Below, one piece after another: positions 48,257-59,181 of a stretch of 64,000 bases of DNA. Source of the DNA: Ampelocalamus luodianensis (Eukaryota > Streptophyta > Magnoliopsida > Poales > Poaceae); the NCBI GenBank assembly GCA_036346255.1, contig JAYEVH010000226.1, forward strand, positions 186,001 through 250,000. Reading direction: 5' to 3'. The position numbers were made by a program, and so were the translations under genes. Numbering within the stretch: the first letter of the stretch is position 1; every line of letters begins with the position of its first letter. Below the pieces are notes generated by a model that saw nothing but the letters and a program-made list of their open reading frames with translations, made no database searches and had not been told where the DNA came from.

Positions 48257-49628
48257 GCCAAGCACTCTTCCGACCATGGCTTGTTATGCCATTTGATCGG
48301 ACAAGGCCGCGGGCTGTGCGCAAGCGAGTGCACACGAGGTGTTCGAGCGAATCACCTGAGAAGAAGATCAGGAGATGCATGGATGGCGAGGATTACGGTC
48401 GAAAAGATTTTTTATCCAAGAATCAGTGGCCGTGGGCTTTCTTGAAATTTCTTGCTACGCGATACTGCGCTGGGCTGGTTATGTCACGTGTACGCCCCGA
48501 TAGGACCCCAGACCAAATTAGAGTGATAAGAATTGTTCGTGTTTGGGCCGAGCTTAAATCGGCAAAGCCAAGTGGCCCAAATTTGCGTCTTACCATCCTG
48601 TGCTAATAAATATTTAATTTGTGCGAATTTCCTTCTCCCTTTTTTTCGTGAGATGACTATGCAGGAAGCAAATACTCTTTCTATGTTTTTTTTTGTGAGT
48701 GAACTCTTTCTAGCAGCCGTAGACCAGGAACACTCACAATCAAGCTTTAATGGCAACATAGCCGTCGGGATGACAACACGAGAGCTGTTAAGAAATTATT
48801 GTGGCGACGGCAGGGACAACCGGACAAGGATTTGATGATTGCAGATGCTGCTGACCGACCGATTGACTTGATTGTTAGGCACCGTGGAGCGATAGATGAT
48901 TATTGGGCGATTAGCATAAGTCGTTCAACCGTGAGCGATAGATGATTTTTACTGAAAAACAGAGTATTATTTTCTGTATTTAGGAATAAAATATAGATTA
49001 TTTTAAAAATTCTTCAAAACTACCTCCAAGTACCGGTGCTAACTATTGCAAAGGCAAGTGCTAACTTCTTTTTTTTGGAACCGACGTACCTTCTTGCTCC
49101 AGTGCTAGCTTATGAGAAAAGAATATGGGCTTACTTGTAAGTGAAATAGTGAGGGAGTGTGGTGCGAGAAAAAGATATGATATTTTATTTAGTTGTAGGT
49201 CCCGTTTGAGAGACGATATGCTAAACACCGTATAAGATAAACAAATCTAGCACATGTGTGACGTGGCGGCGAGGTGGCGACCGCATCGCTCACATTGTGC
49301 ATGGTCTTAAAGGAGTAGACCTATTCAAATGACAGTTGTGCTGGGATTCGAGCCAGCTTGAAAAGGCTTGGTTTAAAATGGCTAGGCCCAAGCCCTACCT
49401 AGTCTGACATAGACAAGCCTGAAGCTCGAGAAAAGCTCAAAACCTTTTTGTGAATAAAAATACATTTGTTATTTTGAAATAAAAAATATTATTAATTCAT
49501 TTTTTGGAATACAAATTTTTTTACTTTTATTATTTCATTACAACCTTCGGACTTTTTTTGCGCTTTGGGCTTCGAGTCAAGCTTATGTGCTGAAAATCGA
49601 GGCTTGAGCCTAGAAAAATCGGGCCGGC
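48257..49628. other. upstream region of the FTSHI3-like gene and intergenic DNA
   Basis: No TATA box was found close to the ATG at 48256. From 48.5 kb the sequence is AT-rich without recognisable elements. Confidence 0.3.
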
Positions 49629-49688
49629 CGCAAGTCAGACTGGCCATGGACATGTCTACGCAAGTCAGACTGGCCATGGACATGTCTA
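49629..49688. repeat. perfect 30-bp tandem duplication
   Basis: A unit starting CGCAAGTCAGACTGGCCATG is present at 49629-49658 and 49659-49688 without mismatch. Confidence 0.95.
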
Positions 49689-50759
49689 CGCAGAGGCAAA
49701 GCAGAAAGAAAATGTTGCTTGAACTAGAAATATTTGAGCTGATGTCAGCTTTGCCGATTTTGCAATTGATCTAATGAAACTAACTTTTCTGTTGGTTTTG
49801 TTTTCGAGTAAATAGCAGAAACTATGCTATTAATTCATTAAAGAGGAGAAGAGAAGTACAGAAATAATTGGTTCATTAAAACAAAAACAACAGGTTCAAG
49901 GGTCCCGTGTAAACAACTGCCCTGTAAACAACTGCCCTATGTCAAGCAATTAACGTGACACTCCCTCTGTTCAAAAATATAGGAGTAATGATCTCATCCA
50001 CAAATATAGGGTGAATTTCATATTCAATGCAAAATAAGTATGTTGTTTCTTTTATACCCTCATAAATATCTAGTTTTACTTTATATTCCCTACATGCTAT
50101 CATTGAATATACTCCCTCCAATGGTGCAAACAACTATTATCTATAACAACTTTCGATGTCATCTATAGACAAAGACTAAAATCACTCATACAATGTGTTA
50201 TCTTTTACTTGTCTTTATAGATCACACAATCTTTTAATTTTTCATAAACCTAATAAATATGGTTGGATAGCCTTCTTGGTTCTAGTGATACAACAGGCTG
50301 CAGGATTGTAGATAACATATTTCTCTCTCTTTATTCTCTTTCACCCACATCAGTTTAAATCCTACATGACAGAGACTATAGACAGCTGATGTAAGCCTAT
50401 TGTACATGACCTAAGACCATCAGCAATGCGTTGTTTTAGCTGGTTCAAAGAAGGAGATAGAAGATATTGAATCAATTCAATACAATGGAAGGATCGATTC
50501 CAACAAAAAAAAAATTCTGGAACCGGACTCTACATATGAGTCGATTCAAAGCATTAAACAACTCATATGAGCCTAGTTATGAAAAAGAAAGAGAGAGACT
50601 GTGGTTGAGAGGGGATATTATTTTTTGTGGTTTTTTTAATATAACATGGATCCCAATTATTAGTAGGAATTGGATTAATATAATGTAAAAACAAACTCAA
50701 TTCCTTAAATGCTTACGTGATATCTCTTTGAATCAGATCGGTTCAATACACTAAAAATA
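49689..50759. other. AT-rich intergenic sequence
   Basis: Two CTCCCTC words (49961 and 50112) suggest MITE ends, but they point the same way and do not close an element. No gene seen. Confidence 0.3.
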
Positions 50760-50886
50760 CCCTAAAGGAAGTTGTTTTCACACAACACGGTCTTCAAAAT
50801 GTAACTTTAATCATTCATTCATTTATATTATAATATATTTATAAAACCTACTAAAATTACAATATATATTATGATAGTACTCTTCA

Positions 50887-50945
<59 letters not shown>
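50887..50945. repeat. (CA)n-(TA)n microsatellite
   Basis: About 21 CA units followed by about 7 TA units, directly left of the Micron-like element. Confidence 0.95.
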
Positions 50946-51320
50946 TTCCTACTCTCGGGTGTAGTTACTCCCTATTTCGTATCCCACAACGTAGGGAGTA
51001 TTTTGCGCAACCAAGAGTATGCATGTGTAGTATACGAGTATATAAGACCACCTAGGTGGTATTCACACCTTTTTAGGGGTGGTATGTACAATTTTTTAGA
51101 TATACTCCTTTTTATGTGACATACTCATTTTTATGTGCGAATATGAATGTATTTACAAAATATGCTAAAAACTATAGACTCTCTTGCAATTTTTTCATGT
51201 AGTTCACATTGAAGTATCTTATAATTAGTATATGAGTATACCCAAAGTGGTAAAGGAGTATGTTAAGTTCTTTTAGGTGGTATATCAAAAATAGGAGTAA
51301 CTACACCCAGGAGTAGAAAG
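50945..51320. mobile_element. Micron-like MITE inside a TA microsatellite
   Basis: About 376 bp. Inverted ends read TTTCCTACTCTCGGGTGTAG + TTACTCC from the left and CTTTCTACTCCTGGGTGTAG + TTACTCC from the right. The left flank is (CA)n(TA)n and the right flank (51329-51362) is a pure TA run. Micron elements of rice are about 400 bp and insert specifically into TA microsatellites. The interior has GGTGGTAT and AGGAGTATG words and no coding frame. Family name is from flanks and size, not from a sequence match I can verify. Confidence 0.6.
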
Positions 51321-51327
51321 TATTTTT

Positions 51328-51328
<1 letters not shown>

Positions 51329-51362
<34 letters not shown>
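51329..51362. repeat. (TA)n microsatellite right of the Micron-like element
   Basis: About 17 TA units, completing the microsatellite that the element split. Confidence 0.95.
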
Positions 51363-51365
<3 letters not shown>

Positions 51366-51785
51366 TCTCATGTGTTCATTAGAAATATGAAATAAAATAT
51401 TGATAACTAAAGTTTATAAAGTTTGATTGCACGTTACCCAAAATGACTTTCTTTTGTGACGGGGGAGTAGTACTTAGTGATAATAATTAGGTGTAGTTTT
51501 AGTCATCTTCAATGTTCCTTGATCTATATGTTAGACAAAATACGTTCTACATGTTTGGACGGAGGAAGTAATATTTTCCTCCAGAACTGGTGCAGCAAGC
51601 CTAGATGCACCACTTGCATGCACCATTTCTGTTGGATCTGTAGATGGTTGAAACTTCACATGTGCCCTTCTTCCTTCATTGTTTTGGTGGCGTCCCCTTG
51701 CGCGATATTGGCATCTAAGTTTTTTTTAAGGAGGTATTGGCATCTAAGTTAACAACGAGGTTAGATGCGCTTTATAACAGCTTTG

Positions 51786-52051
51786 TATTGAGTTGCATGC
51801 ACTAGTTACCCTAAAAGCTTAAATTGATAAGGAAAGATGGACAATATACTTCAACACTTCACCTCATGTCTAGACTTCATCAAGCCTAAGACGTGAACCA
51901 AAAGCATGCTTGAATTATTTTTAAAATATTACGTTAGCAAGGTTTTGAATTTAGACCTCTTGGCGCCTCGAACTCGACCTCTTAGCTCCAATACAATGAC
52001 CTTTACGAAAAACTTGAGTTGACGAAGAAAGATGAATAATATACTTTGACA
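51786..52051 (-). mobile_element. second, decayed TRIM copy
   Basis: The left LTR (51786-51856) has TATTGAGTTGCATGCAC, AAAAGCTTAAATTGATAAGG and TATACTTCAACA. Next come CTTCACCTCATG (polypurine complement), CAAGCCTAAGACGTGAA and TTTAGACCTCTTGG, as in the 30977 copy. A degenerate primer site (AGCTCCAATACA) precedes a shortened right LTR ending TATACTTTGACA at 52051. Much older than the first copy. Confidence 0.65.
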
Positions 52052-52059
52052 CAGGATAG

Positions 52060-53857
52060 TTAATGGTTACACCATCCCAAGTACTAAAGCCGAAAGATGC
52101 AAATTTCATGGAATATACTATTAGTCAAACAAATTTCTTTCAACCCTTTAAGATTGGATACCCTTTGGCCTAAAATGTTACGCAACCTTTACATTCCAAT
52201 TCCCAAGAAGGGTTACTCTAATATTCTAGACTAATTAGTGCTATAAAAAAATCTTTGGGCAGGTGGATGCCGCCCAAATTAGTTTTGGACGGCTGAGAAA
52301 GATCCGAAAGCTAACGGTAGGCCCACACGGCCATTCTCCTTTGTGCCTTCCAGTGGCGTTTCCGCTTTGTCCTGGGTATCTATAGCCAAGGCAGGCTTGC
52401 ATTCCTGCACCTTTGCCCTGGCCCACTGGCTCGCGGTAGCGGGCCCACTCACCAGAGGGACACAACAGAAGCAGCCAGCTAGCGCCTTGGTTAGTTGGTA
52501 TGGCCGGGACGTGCGACAAAGCGCCACCACGCGGGCCCCGCCAGGCTGCTGCCACGTAAATGACATGTGGGTCCGCGACCACGCTCTCAAGTCTCGAGGC
52601 TCGAGTCCGGACCCTCCTGCCTTTCGCCTTCTTCCCATCTATTATCATGTGTCTATAAGTTACACCAAAAATTTAAAAGAAAGAGATGTATATTAGCAGA
52701 TAAAATTCTAAACTGTATAATAAATATTTATTTTTTCAGACACATATAAACAAAAATATTAGCTCTGCAACACCTACTACTACTTAGAAATTAAAATTTT
52801 GAGCTTATAAATTATTTACCTTTGGAAGTTGAACTTGACGTCGACTTTCCTCCCTAACGTGTTGCCCATTTTCAACCATTGCCGCCTGACAAGGAAGAGG
52901 ACTATACGTCGATGACCACCTTCTTTCACCCTGAATCCAAGCTATGACTCGGTTTTCACGATCATTGGTCTCTTCAGCCCTCGTTAGGCATATTACGGCA
53001 AGGAGATAGGAGACCGGGGAAGGAGGCGGTGGCGGCATCGCGGTGGTAAGTGAGGAGGAGACGGTGGTGCTTGCTCGGCTGACATGGAGCAGAAGGCGGT
53101 AGTGATGCATGAAAGGATTAGGATGAAGAGGATATGGTACGGTGAACTCGACGTCAACATGACAAAGGGAAGGACGTCTTCGTTTCTGCCTCTTCCTTGT
53201 GCGTCGTCGCTGCCTCCCCTCTCTTCCCCAGCGTCATCGCTTCTCCTCCAAGGTACTGCCTCCTCCTATCTTCCCTTCCCTCTCGATGCCTTCTCCCGAC
53301 CCCGACTCCGTCTCCCCCCTCGCTACCTCCTTTTGTCATCGGCACTATCTCCCTGCGACGCCGCCTCCTATGTTGTCGGATCTCCTTATTTTCGTGAACG
53401 CCGTCGTTGCAACCCGCATATTGAGTGTCGGATGGGGTCGAGATCTCTAAGGCACGAAACGAATGCTGGACAAATATATGTGGCGAGTTGTGGCGCGCGA
53501 TAGGAAGGAGTGAAACAGCGACGAATTTTAGTATATGCATGTGAAGAAGAAGTGGGGCGACAATGGCTTAAGTGGTTGCGAAAGAAACGGGGCATAAATA
53601 TGCTCGTGAGTCACGGGAGATTGTAGAGAGAAACTTTATCTCTATTAAGTTGAGTTCATAGGTTGGTGTGTCTCGATAAAAAAAAATTAGCAGGGGTGGG
53701 AGAGAACAACAGCTAGAAATGGCGTCTTCCCTGTGCGTGAGGCACACTCCTTTTACCAACCTACGAGCGAATCCGATGCAGTGTAGCTACATTGTTCCAC
53801 CACCAGTTTAGCGCACCAAATCTTTCACCAACCAACACTAACCGGGTGATTATTAGG
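52060..53857. other. intergenic region upstream of agmatine deiminase
   Basis: GC-rich segments at 52260-52630 and 53000-53460 have overlapping frames on both strands without domain motifs. A C/T-rich stretch (53190-53350) on the plus strand drives the Ser/Pro-rich frames. No TATA box is clear near the AIH start. Confidence 0.3.
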
Positions 53858-56800
53858 ATGGTAAAGGCCATGGCGGGGTGCCCGGCGAAGATGGGGTTCC
53901 GGATGCCGGCGGAGTGGGAGCCGCACGAACAGTGCTGGATGGGCTGGCCTGTACGTACTCTACTCCTCCCTCCTCCCCTTCCTCTCCATTTGGTAGCTCT
54001 GTTGATTGGTAGCTTATCCTTGTGGTGCGAGCATCCGATTTCAATCGATTCTCGTTCCTTTCCGGTGCCTGTCTGAGGTGCAATTCGGTGGAGTCGCTAC
54101 CGATCGAGGGTCTCGTCGTGGGATTTGATCGGCGCCCCTAGCGGAGGGGGCGCGATTCGCTCATGTTCTCTCGTTGGCGCCGTTTCTCCCCGGCTGCTGT
54201 TTGTTTGCGCATCCCAAGATTCGTCGGTGTGACGTTGCTGCGGAAGAAATGGGGAATCCTATTGCGTCGGCGCGTGAAATTTGATTGCTGCGGCCTCTCG
54301 GATTAACCCAGCCTGCTCCCGAGTGACTGAATATGATGCTCCGTAAGCTGGGCTCCAAGAGTAGTTCTGGCAGAAATTGGGTTCTTCATTTTAGCGGCTC
54401 GTTTCCTGGTCAGTCAAGCTGGGCGGATGGGCTCGATCATGCTATCATGCACGCTCGCAGTATTAAAAATGTATGAATGAACCAGTCAATCCATTTAGGT
54501 GCACTAAGCGATTATTGCCTCCCATTTACGTAAGTCCTAGAATATGTGTCAGTCAAATATTTTTAGGTTTAACTATCAATATAAAAAAATTACCAAGATT
54601 GAAAACATGAAATTGGTATTACTAGATCCATCATGAAATGTATTTTCATAATTTATAATTAGTTTTATTTGAAACAACACAATTACATAGAAATTGATGG
54701 TCAAAATACCACCTTGAAGACAGTGTCAATGTCCAAACCACTTATATTTAGAATCACAGGTACTAACACTTAGCAGCAAGATGAACTGCTCGTTACTATA
54801 TTCCTTATCAAGTTGGAGTCTTTGAATCTGAGCAGTATTATATGTTTTTTGGGACTCGGTCACCGGAGTATCCAGATTTTATTATTTAACTCCTGAACGC
54901 ATCAATTGTTTTTAGGTTGGCACATTAACTATTCCGAATAAATGTTGTCATCCCCAAGAATACACAGGGGAACGGGGTATATTTTGCGCTAAGAAATTGC
55001 AGCATTTTTAAAAATAAACTAGAAATTACATAAACTGCTCTTTTACCTCCGGCAAATAACAAAAGATTTATGAATGCATTGTGCCCATGACCTCAAGCAT
55101 CAGCAAGGTTGTCATGGTGTGCTGGTGGCACAAGCAATGTAATTCTGCAGACAAGACAAATCGTTGATGTTTCTGATGGCAGTCATTAGCAAAATATAAT
55201 TTTGGGAGCATTACGCTCCCAAAACTCTACTGTGTTCCTTGTCCTCCTTGTCCCTAGATGACTCAATCTGCCGGTCATGACCACAATTTCCCTCACTTTG
55301 TTGTCTATTGTAGTATTTCGGGAATAATTGTATGTGTCCTTGGGACCCTAACACCCTTTATACTAAAGTAAATAAAAGAATTTGTGTGATCAACTGATCA
55401 TGTGTGGTGCCATGTGCCACCCCTTGCAAGCATATTGTCGCCTTGCTTCCTTGATCCAATAAAATGACCATTAGTTCTTCTCCCTTTGTTTGCCACACAA
55501 TTGTACCTTGTTTGGTGGTTGCAATTTTCTGCCATCACTAACCATGTGAATATTGGCATGAGTTTTCCTTTATGGAAAAATTAAAAAGGGAAAAGATAAT
55601 GCTTATGTAATTGTTGTACTTGATATAACAATGTCATGGACATAATGTTCTAAAAATGTTTTCGCTGCATTTATATTGTGCTAAGTTAGGTCCTAAGAAG
55701 TGCAGTTGTCAATATCGTTTACTTCCACGCTTTAGCATCCGGAGGATATCTATTTTGCTTCCCAGCAAGCCTTGAAAAACAAAATCAGATTGTATCAATT
55801 TCGTTTATTTTTCCTCCACATCCTTAATGATCTCTACTTATTAAACAATTTCAAGGGCGTCATCATAATGAATGTTATCACTTTGCTTTGAATCCCAGGA
55901 GCGTCCGGACAACTGGCGGGAGCATGCTGGTCCAGCTCAAAAGACATTCGCGCGAACCGCAATTGCCATTTCAAAGTTTGAGCCCGTCACCATATGTGCA
56001 AGTGCTGAACAGGTAACATATTTTCTCAACGCTGCCTTATATGAACTGTTTTGTAGTACATTGGTATTCAATTTCACATTTTTGTCTCTGGCAGTACCCC
56101 TATGTCCACGAGCTGATGCAACATCAGCCAAACATCAGGGTGGTCGAGATGAGCATGAATGATTCCTGGTTTCGTGATATTGGTCCAACTGTGCGTCAGT
56201 TCAATTCTTTATCTTTTTCAATTCTGATTTGCAGTCTGGTGTTTGTGTTTGCTAATCGTATCCCTGGTTTTTAGTTTGTTACTCGTAAAGGCGGACCCGA
56301 CTTAGGAATCACAGAGCAAACAATAGCAGGAATTGATTGGGAATTTAATGCATGGGGAGGTATGTTGTTTTAAATTGAAGTGTGCATGTATATTCAGTAT
56401 TATCATGCTGTTTATTTCAGTTATATTGTTAGTGCCAATTATCAATCTAAGTCGATGTTTTAGTAGAAACTTGCAAGCTGTTCCATATCTCTGAAAGCAA
56501 TAGAGTCTGGTTTCCAGTTGGAAAGCATAGAAGCACTCTTTTATTTTTTAGAGCAAGAATTTCGTAACTTCACAAGTCAATGTCTAATCACATTCTCCAC
56601 ACGATAATTCAGTGAGTTCTGCTACTGCTATCCTGCAGGAGTCAGTGATGGTTGCTATGATGATTGGAGTCTTGACAGCAACGTTGCCAAGAAAGTAAGA
56701 AATGAATCCCTGCTTAAGAACAAATTGACGTCTTTTGTTAATCTCTATCTGTACCGATAACTTTTCCTATTTTGACCATCGATTTCAGATAGTCGAGATT

Positions 56801-57981
56801 GAGAGGATCCCTAGGTTTCCACACAGAATGATTCTTGAGGGTGGAAGCATTCACGTAGATGGAGAAGGTGCTTGATGTGTGGTATCTTTGTCGATGTACA
56901 AATAATTTCAGTATTTTTGTTGGTGTCTTGCTAACAAATTGTCACATTTCAACAGGTACATGCATTACAACGGAAGAATGCTTGCTGAATCCTAACAGAA
57001 ACCCCAACATGACTAAACTAGAGATAGAGAATGAGCTGAAAGATTTTCTTGGAGTCACAAAGGTCATTGGGATACCTCATGGACTTTATGGTAATCATGA
57101 AAAGCATTTTGTCACTTAGAACATCTAAAAGCACAAGATTTCTGTTCCTCGCTTCTAGAACTTTGTCATTAATAAATAACCTTGTAATGATTTTCTAGGT
57201 GACGAGGATACAAATGGTCATGTTGACAACTTATGCTGTTTCATTAAACCTGGTGTGGTCCTCTTGTCATGGACTGATGATGAGAACGACCCACAGTATG
57301 AACGATCAGTTGAGGCACTATCAATTCTCTCTCAGGCTGTCGATGCGAAAGGAAGGCAGATAGAAGTGGTAAAAATCCACGTACCAGGGCCTCTATACAT
57401 TACAAAGGAAGAGGCGGAGGGTGTTGATCCAACAGTCAGTATTACATCTACACTCATTACTAATTTTGGGTCCTTTGCAAGGCTGATTTCAGCCATTTCT
57501 AAGAACGAACAATGTATGACTGCATTTTCAGGGGCATGCTGTACCAAGGGAACCAGGCAAGAGATTGGCTGCCTCGTACGTGAACTTTTACATAGCAAAT
57601 GGCGGAATCATAGCACCAGCTTTCGGTGACAAGCGGGACAACGAAGCACGTGAGGTTCTCCAGAGGGCATTTTCGGATCGTGAGGTAAGCTTTAGTGCCC
57701 ATTTCACCTAAAAATTAGGTATCCATGCTGCTCTTTGTGAACTGCCACAGCCCAAGCAAGCAATGGCCGCTAGTTATCATCAAAAAATTTGTGACGGTGG
57801 ATACTTGATTCAACAATACAGTATGGGTATCACATTGAGATTCAATGAGCTTTAGATGATCTGATGGGATCTGTTAATTGTTGGCTCATAGGTTGTGATG
57901 GTGGAAGGCGCAAGAGAGATCGTTCTGGGAGGTGGAAACATACATTGCATCACGCAGCAGCAGCCGGCGCGCCCATCGTAG
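53858..57981 (+). CDS. AIH: agmatine deiminase (agmatine iminohydrolase), 10 exons, one frameshift
   Basis: Converts agmatine to N-carbamoylputrescine and ammonia in the arginine-decarboxylase route to putrescine. Exons: 53858-53950, 55899-56012, 56095-56190, 56275-56359, 56639-56694, 56789-56866, 56956-57090, 57199-57434, 57532-57684 and 57892-57981; introns are GT..AG. Family signatures in order: MGFRMPAEWEPHEQCWMGWP, ERPDNWREHAGPA, MSMNDSWFRDIGPT, GIDWEFNAWGG, MILEGGSIHVDGEG, DEDTNGHVDN, ASYVNFYIANGGIIAP, and GGGNIHCITQQQP with the catalytic cysteine. The active-site His lies in NGHVDN. Expected length is 378 residues, normal for plants. Exon 6 lacks one base between RF and HRMILEGG (about 56820), which creates an early stop. 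In-frame ATGs also exist at 53792 and 53870; 53858 fits the family start best. Confidence 0.93.
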
Positions 57982-59181
57982 ATGATGAACAGTGAGGCAC
58001 AGGCGATAATCTTCTGCAGTAATGATCCAATATTTAATTATCACTCACCAAATGTTGATAGATTGTGTGAGGCGAGGTAGAGGAAGAAATATATCCTCGA
58101 GTCAGTTATAGCGGAGTCCCAACTCCCAAGTAGCATGCTTACACTAGAAAGTGCATTGCCGGCCAATAGATATGTGTGATTGGCCAATATCGATCTGATG
58201 AAAGAAAGAAAACCACTTGTGTTACGAAACCTCGCGGTGATTTACTTTGTTGGTAATTGGCTAATTGCCCCCTCTTATTCGCGCGTGAGCATCAAGAGAA
58301 TACTTACGCAGGGAAATCAGAGCGTAACTCCCGCAATTATCTGCAGTTGTTAGTTGACTTAGCTCTGTGCATTCGATCTTGATGTTTCGATCACAGTGGC
58401 AGATAAACGGAAGACATAATTCGGTGATTGTCTGAAAATACTCTCATCAAGGCCATGGTATGGCCTGCTATAACGTTTTCGAATTCGCCGGCTGGTAGAA
58501 GCCGCGCCGCGCCGCGCGGCCCTGCGAGCGAGCGTCTCCCAACCGACTGTGGCGCCGTGCCGCGACACCTCCGCACGAGCGGTTGCAGCCCCACCTGGCC
58601 AGACACAGGTCGTTGTTCGGCCGGCCGGCCACACGCGGGCCGCGGCTGCGCTTTGACTCGCGACGGTGCAGTCGCTGTAAGCTCCCGAAAAATGGTAGCG
58701 TGGCTCCGTGGCTGGCCGCCGAGCTCGCCTCCGCGGGACCCGACTGGCTCCCGGAACCCATGCGCGGAGCGCTCGAATGGGGGTCGTCTGCTGGGTTGTG
58801 CATAGAGAAAAACTATGTTACACAGCAAGAAAGATCCACGTGGGAAAAGTCCATCGACGAGAAATGGTAATTTAACCACACAATCTGACAAAGGCCAAAA
58901 ATGTAGTACATGTTTGTTTCCACCCCTCCGCGCCGTTTTTGTACAATAACTTACTGATAATCTCTACTTAGCACTAAATAGAATGAAACCCCTCGTAGCA
59001 ATCTATTGGGCAACCCACTATTTATTCACATAAGTTGTCTGCTCAGCTCAAATACTAATGTATCTTCCCAGCCCAAAGAATGCGCCAATTCCAGCTAGAA
59101 TCACCCTCAAAAAAGGGTGCAAATTGGGTATCAACGGTGATCGACCTCAAAATCACAAGAATCGACATAATTAACATGGGT
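57982..59181. other. intergenic, between convergent AIH and ceramide synthase genes
   Basis: A GC-rich block at 58480-58780 has frames on both strands without motifs. The rest is AT-rich and includes the 3' ends of both genes. Confidence 0.35.

Larger units (their letters stand above)
50790..51468. mobile_element. Stowaway remnant hosting a second insertion
   Basis: The left part (50800-50885: TTATAATATATTTATAAAACC) and right part (51380-51468: TTGATAACTAAAGTTTATAA, ending TGTGACGGGGGAG then TA) match the internal order of the Stowaway at 26952-27212. The left terminus is eroded. The two halves are separated by a CA/TA microsatellite and a Micron-like element. Confidence 0.5.

Noticed and set aside
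49335..49365. GGATTCGAGCC word resembling a tRNA T-arm on the minus strand
   Set aside because: No acceptor, D-arm or anticodon stem could be folded around it; the stem/loop lengths are wrong.
49955..50125. Possible Stowaway MITE with CTCCCTC at both ends
   Set aside because: Both CTCCCTC words have the same orientation, so they do not form inverted ends.
53154..53540. Arg/Glu-rich and Ser/Pro-rich frames on opposite strands
   Set aside because: Mirror frames of a C/T-rich tract; no motif.
58391..58891. GC-rich frames between AIH and ceramide synthase
   Set aside because: Open on both strands because of GC content; no domain or intron structure.
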